48,368 nt of DNA, taken from NCBI GenBank assembly GCA_024686035.1, contig JAIBDW010000007.1:1-48368 (forward strand), given 5' to 3'. The position numbers and the translations under genes are program-made. Each line of letters begins with the position of its first letter. The first letter of the stretch is position 1. The notes under the pieces were generated by a model. It had not been told where the DNA came from. It saw only the letters and a list, made by a program, of their open reading frames with translations, and ran no database searches. Below, in pieces: positions 9,043-17,857 of this stretch. Origin of the DNA: Oceanospirillaceae bacterium. GTDB lineage: Bacteria; Pseudomonadota; Gammaproteobacteria; Pseudomonadales; Balneatricaceae.

Positions 9043-9464
9043 GTGTTTGATTTTAAAAACTGTCAATAGTCAGGGCTAAATAAACCTCTTTTTTTTGACG
9101 ATTTTCTGGTTTTTTATTCTTGACATCTGTAACTCATTGAATTTTATGGTAGGTGTTGTGGACATTTTATAAACGTCTTCTAAGCACTCATTTAATTCCT
9201 TAAAAATATCTTATATATACTGATTGACTTCGATAAGCTATTGAATTATATACGAAAAAAATCACTTGGTTGTTTTTTGATCAGTTTGTTGACAGTGCCC
9301 GTATAGTGGGCTTTGGGGCTTTTTTCCAATATTTGTTAACAGTGTTATCCACAGGTTGTGTGCATAAAACATGTAAGCGTTTAATGGTAAGGGTTTGTTG
9401 CAATTTTTGACACCATTGAACTTTAATAGAGTTTCTTATAAGTATTTTTTGTGAACTTTTTTGT
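9043..9464. other. AT-rich gene-free region with direct repeats and a DnaA-box-like site
   Basis: No supportable coding frame is present. The notable content is a 13-base direct repeat, TTTGTTGACAGTG (9285-9297) and TTTGTTAACAGTG (9332-9344), with one mismatch. The second copy is followed at once by TTATCCACA (9345-9353), a perfect match to the DnaA-box consensus. There is no clear strong terminator for the upstream gene; GCCC/GGGC near 9297-9312 followed by Ts is weak. Confidence 0.5.
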
Positions 9465-9473
9465 TGATATAAT
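9465..9473 (+). promoter_or_regulatory. Extended -10 promoter for the PCuAC gene
   Basis: TGATATAAT is a perfect extended -10 element 45 bases before ATG 9519. The -35 region is only T-rich, as is common when the TG extension is present. Confidence 0.5.
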
Positions 9474-9518
9474 AAGCTTGGTAACGAAACAATTTAATCT
9501 TCATAGCTGGGAAATAAA

Positions 9519-9965
9519 ATGAAAATTACAACATGCATTGCTATATTCACTGCGGCCTTTTGTGCAAGCGTTTTTGCTAATCCGTTAACCATTGACCAAG
9601 TTAAGTTTTCTAATGCATGGGTCAAAAAACCTATGCCAGGAATGGCTATGACGGCTGGATTTGTGGATATCAAAAACCTGTCTGGCAAAGACCTTAAGCT
9701 GGTTGCCGTTAGAACTTCTGTAAGTAAAGTTGCAGAGTTGCACACAATGGTTATGGTCGATAAAGTGATGCAAATGCGTCAGATCATTGACGGCTGGGTC
9801 ATTGCGCCTGGCCAGACGTTAACACTGGCCCCTGGTGGAAATCATGCCATGTTGATGGGCATTGATGCTGATTTGAAAAATAAAGCAGATGTTGAGTTAG
9901 AGTTCAATATTGAAGGCATCGGTTGGATTTTGGTGCCCGCAGCAGTGCAAGCGCCAAATCTCTAA
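9519..9965 (+). CDS. Periplasmic copper chaperone PCuAC
   Basis: This is a secreted copper(I) chaperone of the PCuAC family, which delivers copper to the CuA site of cytochrome oxidase. A signal peptide is clear (MKITTCIAIFTAAFCASVFA, cleavage before NPLTI). The copper motif H-x-M ... M ... H-x-M is present as ELHTM, then VMQMRQ, then GGNHAMLMG. 'NAWVKKPMPGMAMTAGF' is a family hallmark. Length of 148 aa is normal. It stands alone, without the Sco or oxidase genes often found beside it. GGGAAA upstream of the ATG is the ribosome site. Confidence 0.93.
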   Translation: MKITTCIAIFTAAFCASVFANPLTIDQVKFSNAWVKKPMPGMAMTAGFVDIKNLSGKDLKLVAVRTSVSKVAELHTMVMVDKVMQMRQIIDGWVIAPGQTLTLAPGGNHAMLMGIDADLKNKADVELEFNIEGIGWILVPAAVQAPNL

Positions 9966-9975
9966 TTGATAAAAC

Positions 9976-10554
9976 CTATTGTGAAAATGAGCGAAAACCA
10001 AGCTCTGTCACGATGCCATTAAGGGGCTGGTCATATGGTCCCTTGATCACTTGATGCATTTCTTGTGCAGCATAGGCAATACCGTACACAGATACAGGTT
10101 TGGTTTTTCTTAGTAACTCTAATGTGCGATCATAAAAGCCACCACCATATCCTAGGCGAAAGCCTCTATTATCAAAGGCTAATAAAGGCGCCAGAATAAC
10201 ATCGGGCTCTAATATATGCTTATTTTCAGTGGGTTCACGCGTACCAAAGCCAGCATCTTGTAATACATCTCCTGGCTGCCACATGCGAAAAATAAGTGGT
10301 TTTTCCGCACCTATCATTACCGGTAAAACCATTGTATGGCCCAGAGCATTAAGGGTGTTCAACAACGGCCTAGGATCAAGCTCATCACCTAGAGGCCAGT
10401 AAACAGCTATAACTTGGTTGGTGTGGATAATATTTGAATCCAATAAACGATTACAAACCTGTGTGCCCATATTGGGGTTTAGGGTAAAAGCGGCGGCTCT
10501 TTGGTGCTTGGCTTGAATGCGTAGTTGCTGTTTTTTTTCATCAATAGATGACAT
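9976..10554 (-). CDS. 5-formyltetrahydrofolate cyclo-ligase
   Basis: This enzyme converts 5-formyl-THF with ATP to 5,10-methenyl-THF. The C-terminal signature [15 protein letters not shown] is the ATP/phosphate-binding loop of the family. [19 protein letters not shown] and GTREP are also conserved. I start at the ATG complementary to 10552-10554 (192 aa). An ATG 39 bases upstream adds 13 residues and has no better ribosome site. The gene converges on the PCuAC gene and is divergent from the carbonic anhydrase. The zapA-6S RNA context common in gammaproteobacteria is not present. Confidence 0.92.
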   Translation of the reverse strand: MSSIDEKKQQLRIQAKHQRAAAFTLNPNMGTQVCNRLLDSNIIHTNQVIAVYWPLGDELDPRPLLNTLNALGHTMVLPVMIGAEKPLIFRMWQPGDVLQDAGFGTREPTENKHILEPDVILAPLLAFDNRGFRLGYGGGFYDRTLELLRKTKPVSVYGIAYAAQEMHQVIKGPYDQPLNGIVTELGFRSFSQ

Positions 10555-10698
10555 TTTTAATACTCGAAGTAGGTTGAGTTTGGTACATTTCATTTATCGG
10601 TTAGTACACACTAGATTTATCTCAAAGCATAGTTATTTTTCACTAATTGGGTGCTAAAATGACGCGTATCTAACTAGCTAAGATGATTAGGGCATTTT

Positions 10699-11331
10699 AT
10701 GGGGATTGAAGAACTATTAAGTATGAACCAAGCTTGGGCTAAAAAAGTAGCTCAAGAGCAGCCCGAGTTGTTTACCACACTGGCTCAGCAACAAGCGCCA
10801 AAGTACTTGTGGATTGGTTGTTCGGATAGTCGTGTGCCTGCTAATGAAATTGTAGGTTTGTTACCTGGCGAATTATTTGTGCATCGAAATGTAGCTAATT
10901 TAGTCAAGCACGTTGATTTTAACTGCCAATCGGTTATTCAATACGCAGTTGACGTGTTAAAGGTTGAGCATATTATCGTGTGTGGCCATTATGGGTGTGG
11001 TGGCGTTAAAGTAGCTCTAGAAAATACCGATGCCGGTATCAGTGACTATTGGTTGCGCTCCATTAAAGACATATGCATACGCCATCGAGAAGAGCTGCAG
11101 GAGCTAAATGACCAAAGCGCTCGTTTGGATCGTATGTGTGAAATTAATGTGGTGGAACAAGTTGCCAATCTAGCGCAGAGTAAAATTGTACAAACAGCCT
11201 GGCAAAACAATCAAACCTTAGAAATACACGGTTGGATCTATGGCCTTAATAATGGCGTAATAAAAGACTTAAACGTAAGTCATAAAGGCTCCAGCAATGT
11301 TGATGACATTTACCAAGTAGAAGTGAGTTAA
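10699..11331 (+). CDS. can: Beta-class carbonic anhydrase
   Basis: This zinc enzyme interconverts CO2 and bicarbonate in the cytoplasm. Zinc ligands and the Asp-Arg dyad are visible as C41-x-D43-x-R45 (GCSDSRVPANE) and H97-x-x-C100 (CGHYGCGG). The positions match E. coli Can offset by one residue. Length of 210 aa is normal. 'VHRNVANLV' is conserved. AGGG lies upstream of ATG 10699. It is convergent with the GMC oxidoreductase; a GC-rich hairpin without a T-tract follows the stop (11332-11353). Confidence 0.96.
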   Translation: MGIEELLSMNQAWAKKVAQEQPELFTTLAQQQAPKYLWIGCSDSRVPANEIVGLLPGELFVHRNVANLVKHVDFNCQSVIQYAVDVLKVEHIIVCGHYGCGGVKVALENTDAGISDYWLRSIKDICIRHREELQELNDQSARLDRMCEINVVEQVANLAQSKIVQTAWQNNQTLEIHGWIYGLNNGVIKDLNVSHKGSSNVDDIYQVEVS

Positions 11332-11365
11332 CAAGCGCTTTTGTACGCGCTTGAGGCGCCTTGTG

Positions 11366-12988
11366 CTACGGTTTTTTGGTTTCTGCTTGGCCTAATATTA
11401 AGTCGGCTGCTTTGGCTGCGACCATCATGGTTGCGGCGTTTGTGTTACCTGAAGTGATGTTAGGGAATACTGAAGCATCAGCAATACGTAATCCAACCAC
11501 TCCATGCACTTTTAAGTGCTGGTTTACAACAGATTTTTGTACCTCTTCTCCCATGGCGCAAGTACCACACAAATGGTAAATGGAACTGCCGTCAGTGCGA
11601 AAATATTCCAATATTTGAGAATCTGAGGGCGTTTTTTGATCTGGTTTTTCTTGTTTGATTGTGACACGTTTAAGCGCCTGGGTTTTGCTAAGAATACTGA
11701 CTAGTTTATAAGCCTGAATAGCTTCTTGTTGATCCTTGAGAGTGGATAAGTAATTAAATTGCACTAACGGCGCATCGGAAGGGCTTGCGCTGGCAATGTT
11801 AATACTGCCGCGGCTGGTAGGTCGGCATGAGTTAACAGCCATGAGATACCCTGAATAGGGCAATGGCTCAAGCTTTGCGTTTGAGTTTTGAGGAATTTCA
11901 TAAGACAAAGGGTTAAAATAAATTTGCACGTTAGCCTCTGTTTCAGTCTCACTTGCGCGAAAAAATCCCCCAGCTTGGTTCACCGCCATCGATAACGGCC
12001 CAGTGCGCTTTAAAACGTATTTTAACCCCGCTTTAACCTTGCCAAATGGGGTGCCAAAGTCATCATTTAAAGTGGGCACCTTGCTGCGAAAATAAAAGCT
12101 TGCACAAAAGTGGTCTTGTAGATTTTGGCCTACAGCATTAAGCGGGACCTTCACTGCAATATTATGCTTGCCAAGAAGAGCAGGGTCGCCAATGCCTGAC
12201 AACTGCAGAAGCTTCGGATTCGCCACAGCGCCAGCGCACAAGATGACTTCTTTACGAACATCCACCTGCTGTAGGTTATTTTTATAAACCACCTCCAAAC
12301 CTATGATTTGCTGTTCTTTAACGCACAGTTTTTGTACATGGGCATTAGTCCATAAGATTAAATTAGGGCGCTTCAAAGCAGGTTTTAAATAAGCGGTGTA
12401 GCTTGAATCACGACGACCATTTCTAATGTTGGCTTCATAGATGCCGGCCCCTTCAAACTGTGCTCCGTTAAAATCTGAGGTTTGTGGTAAACCTAGCTCC
12501 TTTGTCGCTTGTAAATATGTCTGGCATATTGGATGGGCTCCTTTATGCATTTGGGTTATGCCAATAGGGCCGTGTGCGCCGTGGTATTTAGTTTGCCCAA
12601 GTGGGTGCTGTTCTAGCTCTTTAAAGTAAGGTAATACATGCTTGTAACTCCAGTTTGGATTACCAGCAGCAGCCCAGTCATTAAAGTCTTGAGCTTGGCC
12701 ACGCACATAGATCATGGCATTGATAGAGCCAGATCCCCCTAAACATTTCCCTCTGGGCACGTAAATACTGCGGTTATTTAAATTGGGCTCAGCTTGGCTG
12801 TAGTGCATATAATTATAGCGTGGGTGATAATAGGTGCTACTAAACCCGGCAGGCACCCTTATCCAGGGGTTTAATAGCGCTCCACCAGCTTCTAATAACA
12901 ATACTGTGTAGCGCCCACAGTGAGTTAGCTTATTGGCTAGCACACAGCCAGCAGAGCCTGCACCCACAATTATGTAATCTACTTCCAT
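11366..12988 (-). CDS. GMC-family FAD oxidoreductase (choline dehydrogenase-like)
   Basis: This flavoenzyme of 540 aa belongs to the glucose-methanol-choline family, which oxidises primary alcohols. The FAD motif VGAGSAG is at residues 8-14, with LEAGG near 34. The first GMC signature is PRGKCLGGSGSINAMIYVRG. The active-site pair is visible as His in 'SSIYHLCGTCAMG' (about residue 472) and Asn in 'GNTNAATMMVA' (about 520). Homologues are often annotated choline dehydrogenase, but many use other alcohols, and no betaine aldehyde dehydrogenase lies nearby. The enolase-superfamily gene ends 52 bases upstream, so the pair is likely co-transcribed. Confidence 0.9.
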   Translation of the reverse strand: MEVDYIIVGAGSAGCVLANKLTHCGRYTVLLLEAGGALLNPWIRVPAGFSSTYYHPRYNYMHYSQAEPNLNNRSIYVPRGKCLGGSGSINAMIYVRGQAQDFNDWAAAGNPNWSYKHVLPYFKELEQHPLGQTKYHGAHGPIGITQMHKGAHPICQTYLQATKELGLPQTSDFNGAQFEGAGIYEANIRNGRRDSSYTAYLKPALKRPNLILWTNAHVQKLCVKEQQIIGLEVVYKNNLQQVDVRKEVILCAGAVANPKLLQLSGIGDPALLGKHNIAVKVPLNAVGQNLQDHFCASFYFRSKVPTLNDDFGTPFGKVKAGLKYVLKRTGPLSMAVNQAGGFFRASETETEANVQIYFNPLSYEIPQNSNAKLEPLPYSGYLMAVNSCRPTSRGSINIASASPSDAPLVQFNYLSTLKDQQEAIQAYKLVSILSKTQALKRVTIKQEKPDQKTPSDSQILEYFRTDGSSIYHLCGTCAMGEEVQKSVVNQHLKVHGVVGLRIADASVFPNITSGNTNAATMMVAAKAADLILGQAETKKP

Positions 12989-13040
12989 AACTATTAACCC
13001 TATACACTAACCTTGCAATTTAAGTGTTCAGTTTGGCGTG

Positions 13041-14246
13041 TTAATTATTTGCGTGTTCATTATAAACTTTGCTATCCATGGATAAGTGCAATGCTTTGCC
13101 TTTATAAGGTGAATGGGCCTTTACCACATCCATATTGAGCTCTATACCTATGCCAGGTTTGGCATTGGGGATGATGTAGCCGTCTTGCCAATCAATCTTT
13201 TCTTGTACTACTTGGGCATGAAACCCATCCCATGTGCCTATACTTTCTTGAATTAAAAAGTTAGGCGTGGCCGTGGCTAACTGAATACTAGCCGCAGCAC
13301 CAATGGGGCCATTATATAAATGGGGCGCTATCTGGCAATAATAAACTTCGGCCAAAGCAGCAATTTTTTTGGCTTCTAAAATACCGCCCACACGACCCAA
13401 ATTCATTTGTAAGATAGAAGCAGCATTGTGTTTCAATACATCATGAAACTCATATTTGGTGGTTAATCGCTCACCGGTAGCGATAGGAATGCTGGTTTTT
13501 GATGCAACTCGTGCCATTGCTTCAGATTGACCTGGTGGGACAGGCTCTTCAAACCAAAGTGGGTCAAAGGGTTCTATACGTTGGGCTAAGCGAATAGCAG
13601 AAGCAGGGGTCATTTGCCCGTGAGTTCCAAATAATAAATCACAGTTATTACCCACAGCATCACGAATGTTACGGCAGAAAATTTCACATTTATCTAACGC
13701 TTTAAGCGATATTTGGTGACCAGAGTAATCGCTATAAGGACCGGCAGGGTCAAATTTTAACGCAGTAAAGCCACGCTCCATATTCATTAGTGCACATTCT
13801 ACAGCTAGATCGGGACAGTTATAATCATATTCACCCTTTTTATTGGTAGGGTAGAGGTAGGTGTAGGAACGCAGCTTATCATGCACTTTGCCACCTATGA
13901 GCTCATAGACCGGCTTACCAGCTGCCTTGCCAATAATGTCCCAGCACGCGATTTCTAAACCGCTAAAAGCGCCCATCATTGTTAGGTCTGGGCGTTGGGT
14001 AAAACCACTGGAATAACACTGTCGATAAAATCGTTCAATGTGATGTGGGTCATGGCCTTTTAAGTAGCGATCAAAGACGTCATCTAAAGCTTTCACCATC
14101 ACTTGTGGGTGAAACGAGGAGGCATAAACTTCCCCCACTCCTTGGATGCCACAGTTTGTTTCTAAGGTGACAAAAATCCAATACATACCGCCTACATGTG
14201 GGGGAGGCACTGCCACAATATGGCTTTGCATGGCAACTATTTTCAT
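13041..14246 (-). CDS. Mandelate racemase/muconate lactonizing enzyme-type (enolase superfamily) protein
   Basis: This 401-aa enolase-superfamily enzyme probably acts as an acid-sugar dehydratase or cycloisomerase. The N-terminal capping domain is residues 1-130, and the barrel shows LKFDPAGP, then LWFEEPVPPG (second metal ligand near 230), GERL (third ligand near 257) and IAPHLYNG (likely catalytic His near 308). The third-strand motif that usually supplies the first metal-binding Asp reads D-L-L-F-G-T-H-G-Q near 205, so the ligand assignment is unclear. Substrate cannot be named. GAGAGA precedes the ATG. It lies directly upstream of the GMC oxidoreductase in the same direction. Confidence 0.85.
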   Translation of the reverse strand: MKIVAMQSHIVAVPPPHVGGMYWIFVTLETNCGIQGVGEVYASSFHPQVMVKALDDVFDRYLKGHDPHHIERFYRQCYSSGFTQRPDLTMMGAFSGLEIACWDIIGKAAGKPVYELIGGKVHDKLRSYTYLYPTNKKGEYDYNCPDLAVECALMNMERGFTALKFDPAGPYSDYSGHQISLKALDKCEIFCRNIRDAVGNNCDLLFGTHGQMTPASAIRLAQRIEPFDPLWFEEPVPPGQSEAMARVASKTSIPIATGERLTTKYEFHDVLKHNAASILQMNLGRVGGILEAKKIAALAEVYYCQIAPHLYNGPIGAAASIQLATATPNFLIQESIGTWDGFHAQVVQEKIDWQDGYIIPNAKPGIGIELNMDVVKAHSPYKGKALHLSMDSKVYNEHANN

Positions 14247-14370
14247 AATATCTCTCGCTTAGGCGTTGAAGTAGACAGTGGATAGGAATATAGCTTCTTA
14301 GGGGAATGTTGTGCCAGTGTTTTTTACGTTAATGTGGCTTAACAGTGGAGCCATTGCCTGAAAATTAACA

Positions 14371-15171
14371 TTAAACTTTAGCTTCAACTAAGCCCATAGC
14401 AATAAAGAATGGATTTAAAATATCTACCTTGCCATATATCATCTGAGCCCCAGAAACTTGCTGAACATTGCCCCCAGCACCTTCTAATACGGCTTGAGCT
14501 GCGGCGGTGTCCCATTCACATGTTGGTGCTAATCTAGGATAGTAATCTGCCAATCCTTCGGCAATGTGAAGGAACTTAAGTGAACTGCCAGCCTGTATAA
14601 GTGTGGTGGGGCCTAGTTTATTAATAAGCTTTTCTGTCGCACTATTGAGGTGGCGTTTGCTGGCCAGCACTCTCATCGGTTTTTGGGCTTTAACACAAAC
14701 AATGGCTATGGCAGGTTGAGCGCTATTGAGTCTTTGTTTAAAGGCGCCAAAACCTTTCCCACCCCAATATACAGTATTTGCAATGGGGACTCCCACTAGT
14801 CCAAAGCTTGGTTTATTACCTTCAATCAAAGCTAAGTTGACCGTAAATTCACCATTTCTGTCAATGAATTCTTTGGTTCCGTCAAGCGGATCTATCAGCC
14901 AATAGCATTGGTGATGTTGAGCAACCTCAAGTGAACAAGAGTCTTCTTCTGATATCACAGGGATATCAGGTGTCAGCGTTTTGAGGCCGTTAATGATAAA
15001 ATGATGGGACGCCATGTCGGCAGCAGTTACAGGAGAAGCATCACTCTTTTTTTGCACATTGAAATCATGGCTATGGTAAATTTTCAAAATCTCTTCACCG
15101 GCTTCATAGGTGAGTTTAATTAAGTCTTTTACCAATGCACAGTTGGCCACGATGGCGTCGCACTGACTCAT
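14371..15171 (-). CDS. cysQ: 3'(2'),5'-bisphosphate nucleotidase CysQ
   Basis: CysQ removes PAP, the by-product of sulfate assimilation, by hydrolysing it to AMP. The magnesium-binding signatures of the inositol monophosphatase superfamily are present: SEEDS near residue 75, DPLDGTKEF near 92-100, and the C-terminal CEWDTAAAQAVLEGAGG. Length of 266 aa is normal. GGAG lies upstream of the ATG. The kynU stop is 53 bases upstream on the same strand, so read-through from kynU is possible although the functions are unrelated. Confidence 0.93.
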   Translation of the reverse strand: MSQCDAIVANCALVKDLIKLTYEAGEEILKIYHSHDFNVQKKSDASPVTAADMASHHFIINGLKTLTPDIPVISEEDSCSLEVAQHHQCYWLIDPLDGTKEFIDRNGEFTVNLALIEGNKPSFGLVGVPIANTVYWGGKGFGAFKQRLNSAQPAIAIVCVKAQKPMRVLASKRHLNSATEKLINKLGPTTLIQAGSSLKFLHIAEGLADYYPRLAPTCEWDTAAAQAVLEGAGGNVQQVSGAQMIYGKVDILNPFFIAMGLVEAKV

Positions 15172-15224
15172 GTTTGTAGCTCCAAGTTTTTCTTTGGGGT
15201 TTAGCTAAAAAAGTTCTAGTGGAG

Positions 15225-16460
15225 CTAAGTGACTGCCTGCTGATGTAAAAATTCAGCTCGATCCCAACTCTTGTTTAACATGATCTCCTCTAATGCCATC
15301 ACGGTATCCCAAAGATCTACGTATTTTAGATAAAGTGGAGTGAAGCCAAAACGAAGGGTCTTGGGGGCTCTAAAATCACCTATAATGTTACGTGAAATCA
15401 AAGCCTGCATGATGGCGTAGCCTTGCGTGTGAGTCAGTGACACATGACTTCCTCGCTGTTTTTTGTCTTGGGGGGATTCAACTTCAAACTCGGGGCAGCG
15501 TTGGTGGATTAATTGTATAAACAAATTCCCCATCAGCTGTGACTTCACTTTGACTAAATGCATATCGACACCTAATATTAAATTTAGTGCCACTTCTAAA
15601 GCGGCATTGGCTAATACAGCAGGTGTGCCACACATGGCTTGTTGAATGCCTTTTGCTCCTTGATAATCATCTTCAAAATTAAACGGTTTTGCGTGGCCCA
15701 GCCACCCTGTAAGGGGTTGCTCAAAAAGGTCTTGGTGGCGTTTTGCAACATACAAAAAGGCAGGAGATCCAGGGCCACCATTGAGGTATTTATAAGTACA
15801 GCCCACCGCTAGGTCGACATTTATGGCATCTAAGTTGATTGGCATGGCACCTACCGAATGGGATAAGTCCCACATCATTAATGCGCCTTTTTCCTGTGTG
15901 ATTTGAGTGACACTGTCCATATCCCACATCGCGCTTGTTTTAAAGTGAACGTGAGTCAACAATACCAGCGCCGTATCTTGATCAATGGCACCTAAAACTT
16001 GGTCGCGGGGTAGAGCAACAACCTGCACTTGGTCTCCCAATAATTTAGCCAAACCCTGCAGTAAATAAAGGTCTGTCGCAAAGTTTCCTATTTCGGTGAT
16101 CAGTTTGGCTCGACCTGGCCGCATTTTAACGGCTGCAGCTGCCAATTTAAAAATATTCACAGACGTGGTGTCACACACTAGCATTTGTCCTTCTTTAGAG
16201 CCGACAAGTTGGGCAATTTTATCGCCTAGCTGAGCTGGTTTCTGCATCCATTGGTGGGTGTTCCAACTGCGGATTAAGCCTTCTCCCCATTGTTGATTTA
16301 TGACCTCACCCATATGGCTTGCCGTTGCTTTGGGTAAAACCCCCAGAGAATTTCCATCTAGATAAATAAGACCTTTTTCTAAACAAAATTCTTCTCTCAT
16401 CGATGCTAGCTGATCATTTTTATCCAGCTCTTCAAAATATTGGCGGGTCAACTGCGTCAT
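15225..16460 (-). CDS. kynU: Kynureninase
   Basis: This PLP enzyme cleaves kynurenine to anthranilate and alanine in tryptophan catabolism. Conserved stretches are YLDGNSLG, the PLP-phosphate and Asp region DLSHSVGAMP, and the Schiff-base lysine in CTYKYLNGGPGSPAF near residue 224. 'RGSHVSLTH' and 'GDFRAPKTLRFGFTPLY' near the C-terminus are also typical. Length is 411 aa. Tryptophan dioxygenase (kynA) and kynurenine formamidase (kynB) are not in the window, so the pathway partners are elsewhere or kynurenine is imported. A TTGTAA-N5-TTACAA site (16505-16521) lies 45 bases upstream of the start and could be an operator. Confidence 0.95.
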   Translation of the reverse strand: MTQLTRQYFEELDKNDQLASMREEFCLEKGLIYLDGNSLGVLPKATASHMGEVINQQWGEGLIRSWNTHQWMQKPAQLGDKIAQLVGSKEGQMLVCDTTSVNIFKLAAAAVKMRPGRAKLITEIGNFATDLYLLQGLAKLLGDQVQVVALPRDQVLGAIDQDTALVLLTHVHFKTSAMWDMDSVTQITQEKGALMMWDLSHSVGAMPINLDAINVDLAVGCTYKYLNGGPGSPAFLYVAKRHQDLFEQPLTGWLGHAKPFNFEDDYQGAKGIQQAMCGTPAVLANAALEVALNLILGVDMHLVKVKSQLMGNLFIQLIHQRCPEFEVESPQDKKQRGSHVSLTHTQGYAIMQALISRNIIGDFRAPKTLRFGFTPLYLKYVDLWDTVMALEEIMLNKSWDRAEFLHQQAVT

Positions 16461-16504
16461 GTGGCTACTCGGTTAGATGGGTTTGGAAAGTGTTGGTTGA
16501 TTTA

Positions 16505-16521
16505 TTGTAAAATAGTTACAA
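16505..16521. promoter_or_regulatory. Inverted repeat upstream of kynU
   Basis: TTGTAA-AATAG-TTACAA is a 6-bp-arm perfect inverted repeat in the kynU/purC divergent region. It lies 45 bases from the kynU start, so an operator is plausible. The rest of 16461-16734 holds a TAAAAT that could be the purC -10 near 16698, but no clear -35 and no gene. Confidence 0.35.
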
Positions 16522-16734
16522 GGTCTTGATCAACGAGTGCCTTAAGTTTACCCATTTTTTGCGCCTTCGTATTCATTCCAATAATCCATTTACTAAGCTA
16601 CGCAGTCTATACTTGGGAATATTAGAAATAGTGTAGGTGATACAAAAATATAACCCACTTTGGCTTCTAACTAGCTGCGCTGCGAGAATAATTTAGGTAA
16701 AATACGAGCCTCACGTGTTTTAGAAACCCCCTAT

Positions 16735-17838
16735 ATGTCTGCTTCTTATAACGTACTTGCGACCAACGATGATTTGCCTATTGCAACAGATTTACCCGTA
16801 CACAGTGGTAAAGTGCGCAGTGTTTATTGGCTAAGCGAAAAACAAAGTAAACGTTTAATAGCGTCCAAGGGCTATAACGTTGCGCCTAATGCACCGCTAG
16901 CTGTGATGGTTATTAGCGATCGTATTTCTGCATTTGATTGTATTTGGCACGCTGAAGGCGGATTGCAAGGCGTTCCTGGTAAAGGAGCAGCACTTAACGC
17001 AGTAGCAAATCACTGGTTTGCCCGTTTTCGAGAGGCTGGACTCGCCGATAGTCACATCGTTGATACACCCCATCCTCTGGTGTGGATTGTGCAAAAAGCC
17101 AGACCTATAATGGTAGAAGCCATTGCGCGTCAATATATCACGGGGTCTATGTGGCGCTCTTATTCGCTTGGAGAACGAGATTTTTGTGGCCTTACTTTGC
17201 CAGAGGGCTTACAACAAGACCAGTGTTTGCCACAATTACTTATCACACCTTCTACTAAAGGCATTCTAAAGGGCATACCTAATGTACCAGAAGCCGATGA
17301 TGTGAATGTGACCCGCACTGATTTAGTATCCAACTATAAAGCGTTTAATTTCACCACACCTGCTGATATCAACGTTTATGAACGATTATTACGCGATGGA
17401 TTCAGTGTCATTAGCCAAGATTTAGCAGCCCATGATCAAATTTTTGTCGATACTAAATTTGAATTTGGATATGTGACCGACGCTAAAGGTGAGGAAAAAC
17501 TCATTTACATGGATGAGGTGGGCACACCTGACTCATCAAGAATTTGGGATGGGCAAGCGTTAAGGGCAGGCAAGGTCGTCGAAAACTCTAAAGAAGGATT
17601 TAGACAGTTTTTACTTAATCACTTTGATGACCCAGATATTCTTCTTAATAAAAAGCGTATGCAAGAACGTGAAGCGTTAGCTCACAAAAATGCCTTGCCT
17701 TTAGAAGCACTGTTAGATATTTCAAATACTTATGTAGGTATTGCAGAAAAAATTACAGGCCGCAAGCTTCAAGTGAGCCAGCAGCCTAAGGAAGAGATCA
17801 TAGAGGTCTTAAGCCAAGACTATGGATTGATCCGTTAA
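16735..17838 (+). CDS. purC: SAICAR synthase PurC (long form)
   Basis: This is phosphoribosylaminoimidazole-succinocarboxamide synthase of de novo purine synthesis. It belongs to the 367-aa form seen in Vibrio-type bacteria and resembling yeast Ade1, not the roughly 237-aa form of E. coli and Pseudomonas. Visible motifs are [23 protein letters not shown], the substrate-binding [26 protein letters not shown] and [13 protein letters not shown]. It is convergent with dapA with only 19 bases between the stop codons and no terminator. No good Shine-Dalgarno precedes ATG 16735. Confidence 0.96.
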   Translation: MSASYNVLATNDDLPIATDLPVHSGKVRSVYWLSEKQSKRLIASKGYNVAPNAPLAVMVISDRISAFDCIWHAEGGLQGVPGKGAALNAVANHWFARFREAGLADSHIVDTPHPLVWIVQKARPIMVEAIARQYITGSMWRSYSLGERDFCGLTLPEGLQQDQCLPQLLITPSTKGILKGIPNVPEADDVNVTRTDLVSNYKAFNFTTPADINVYERLLRDGFSVISQDLAAHDQIFVDTKFEFGYVTDAKGEEKLIYMDEVGTPDSSRIWDGQALRAGKVVENSKEGFRQFLLNHFDDPDILLNKKRMQEREALAHKNALPLEALLDISNTYVGIAEKITGRKLQVSQQPKEEIIEVLSQDYGLIR

Positions 17839-17857
17839 CGACAGATCAGCCATAACA

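Noticed and set aside
9345-9353. DnaA-box match as a replication origin
   Set aside because: Only one perfect box, and no dnaA, dnaN, gidA or parAB genes nearby. Reported only as an odd site.
10594-10698. 6S RNA gene next to the 5-formyl-THF cyclo-ligase, as in many gammaproteobacteria
   Set aside because: The intergenic space is only about 105-145 bases and shows no 6S-like long hairpin.
11332-11353. CAAGCGC / GCGCTTG hairpin after the carbonic anhydrase gene as a terminator
   Set aside because: No T-tract on either strand, so intrinsic termination is not supported.
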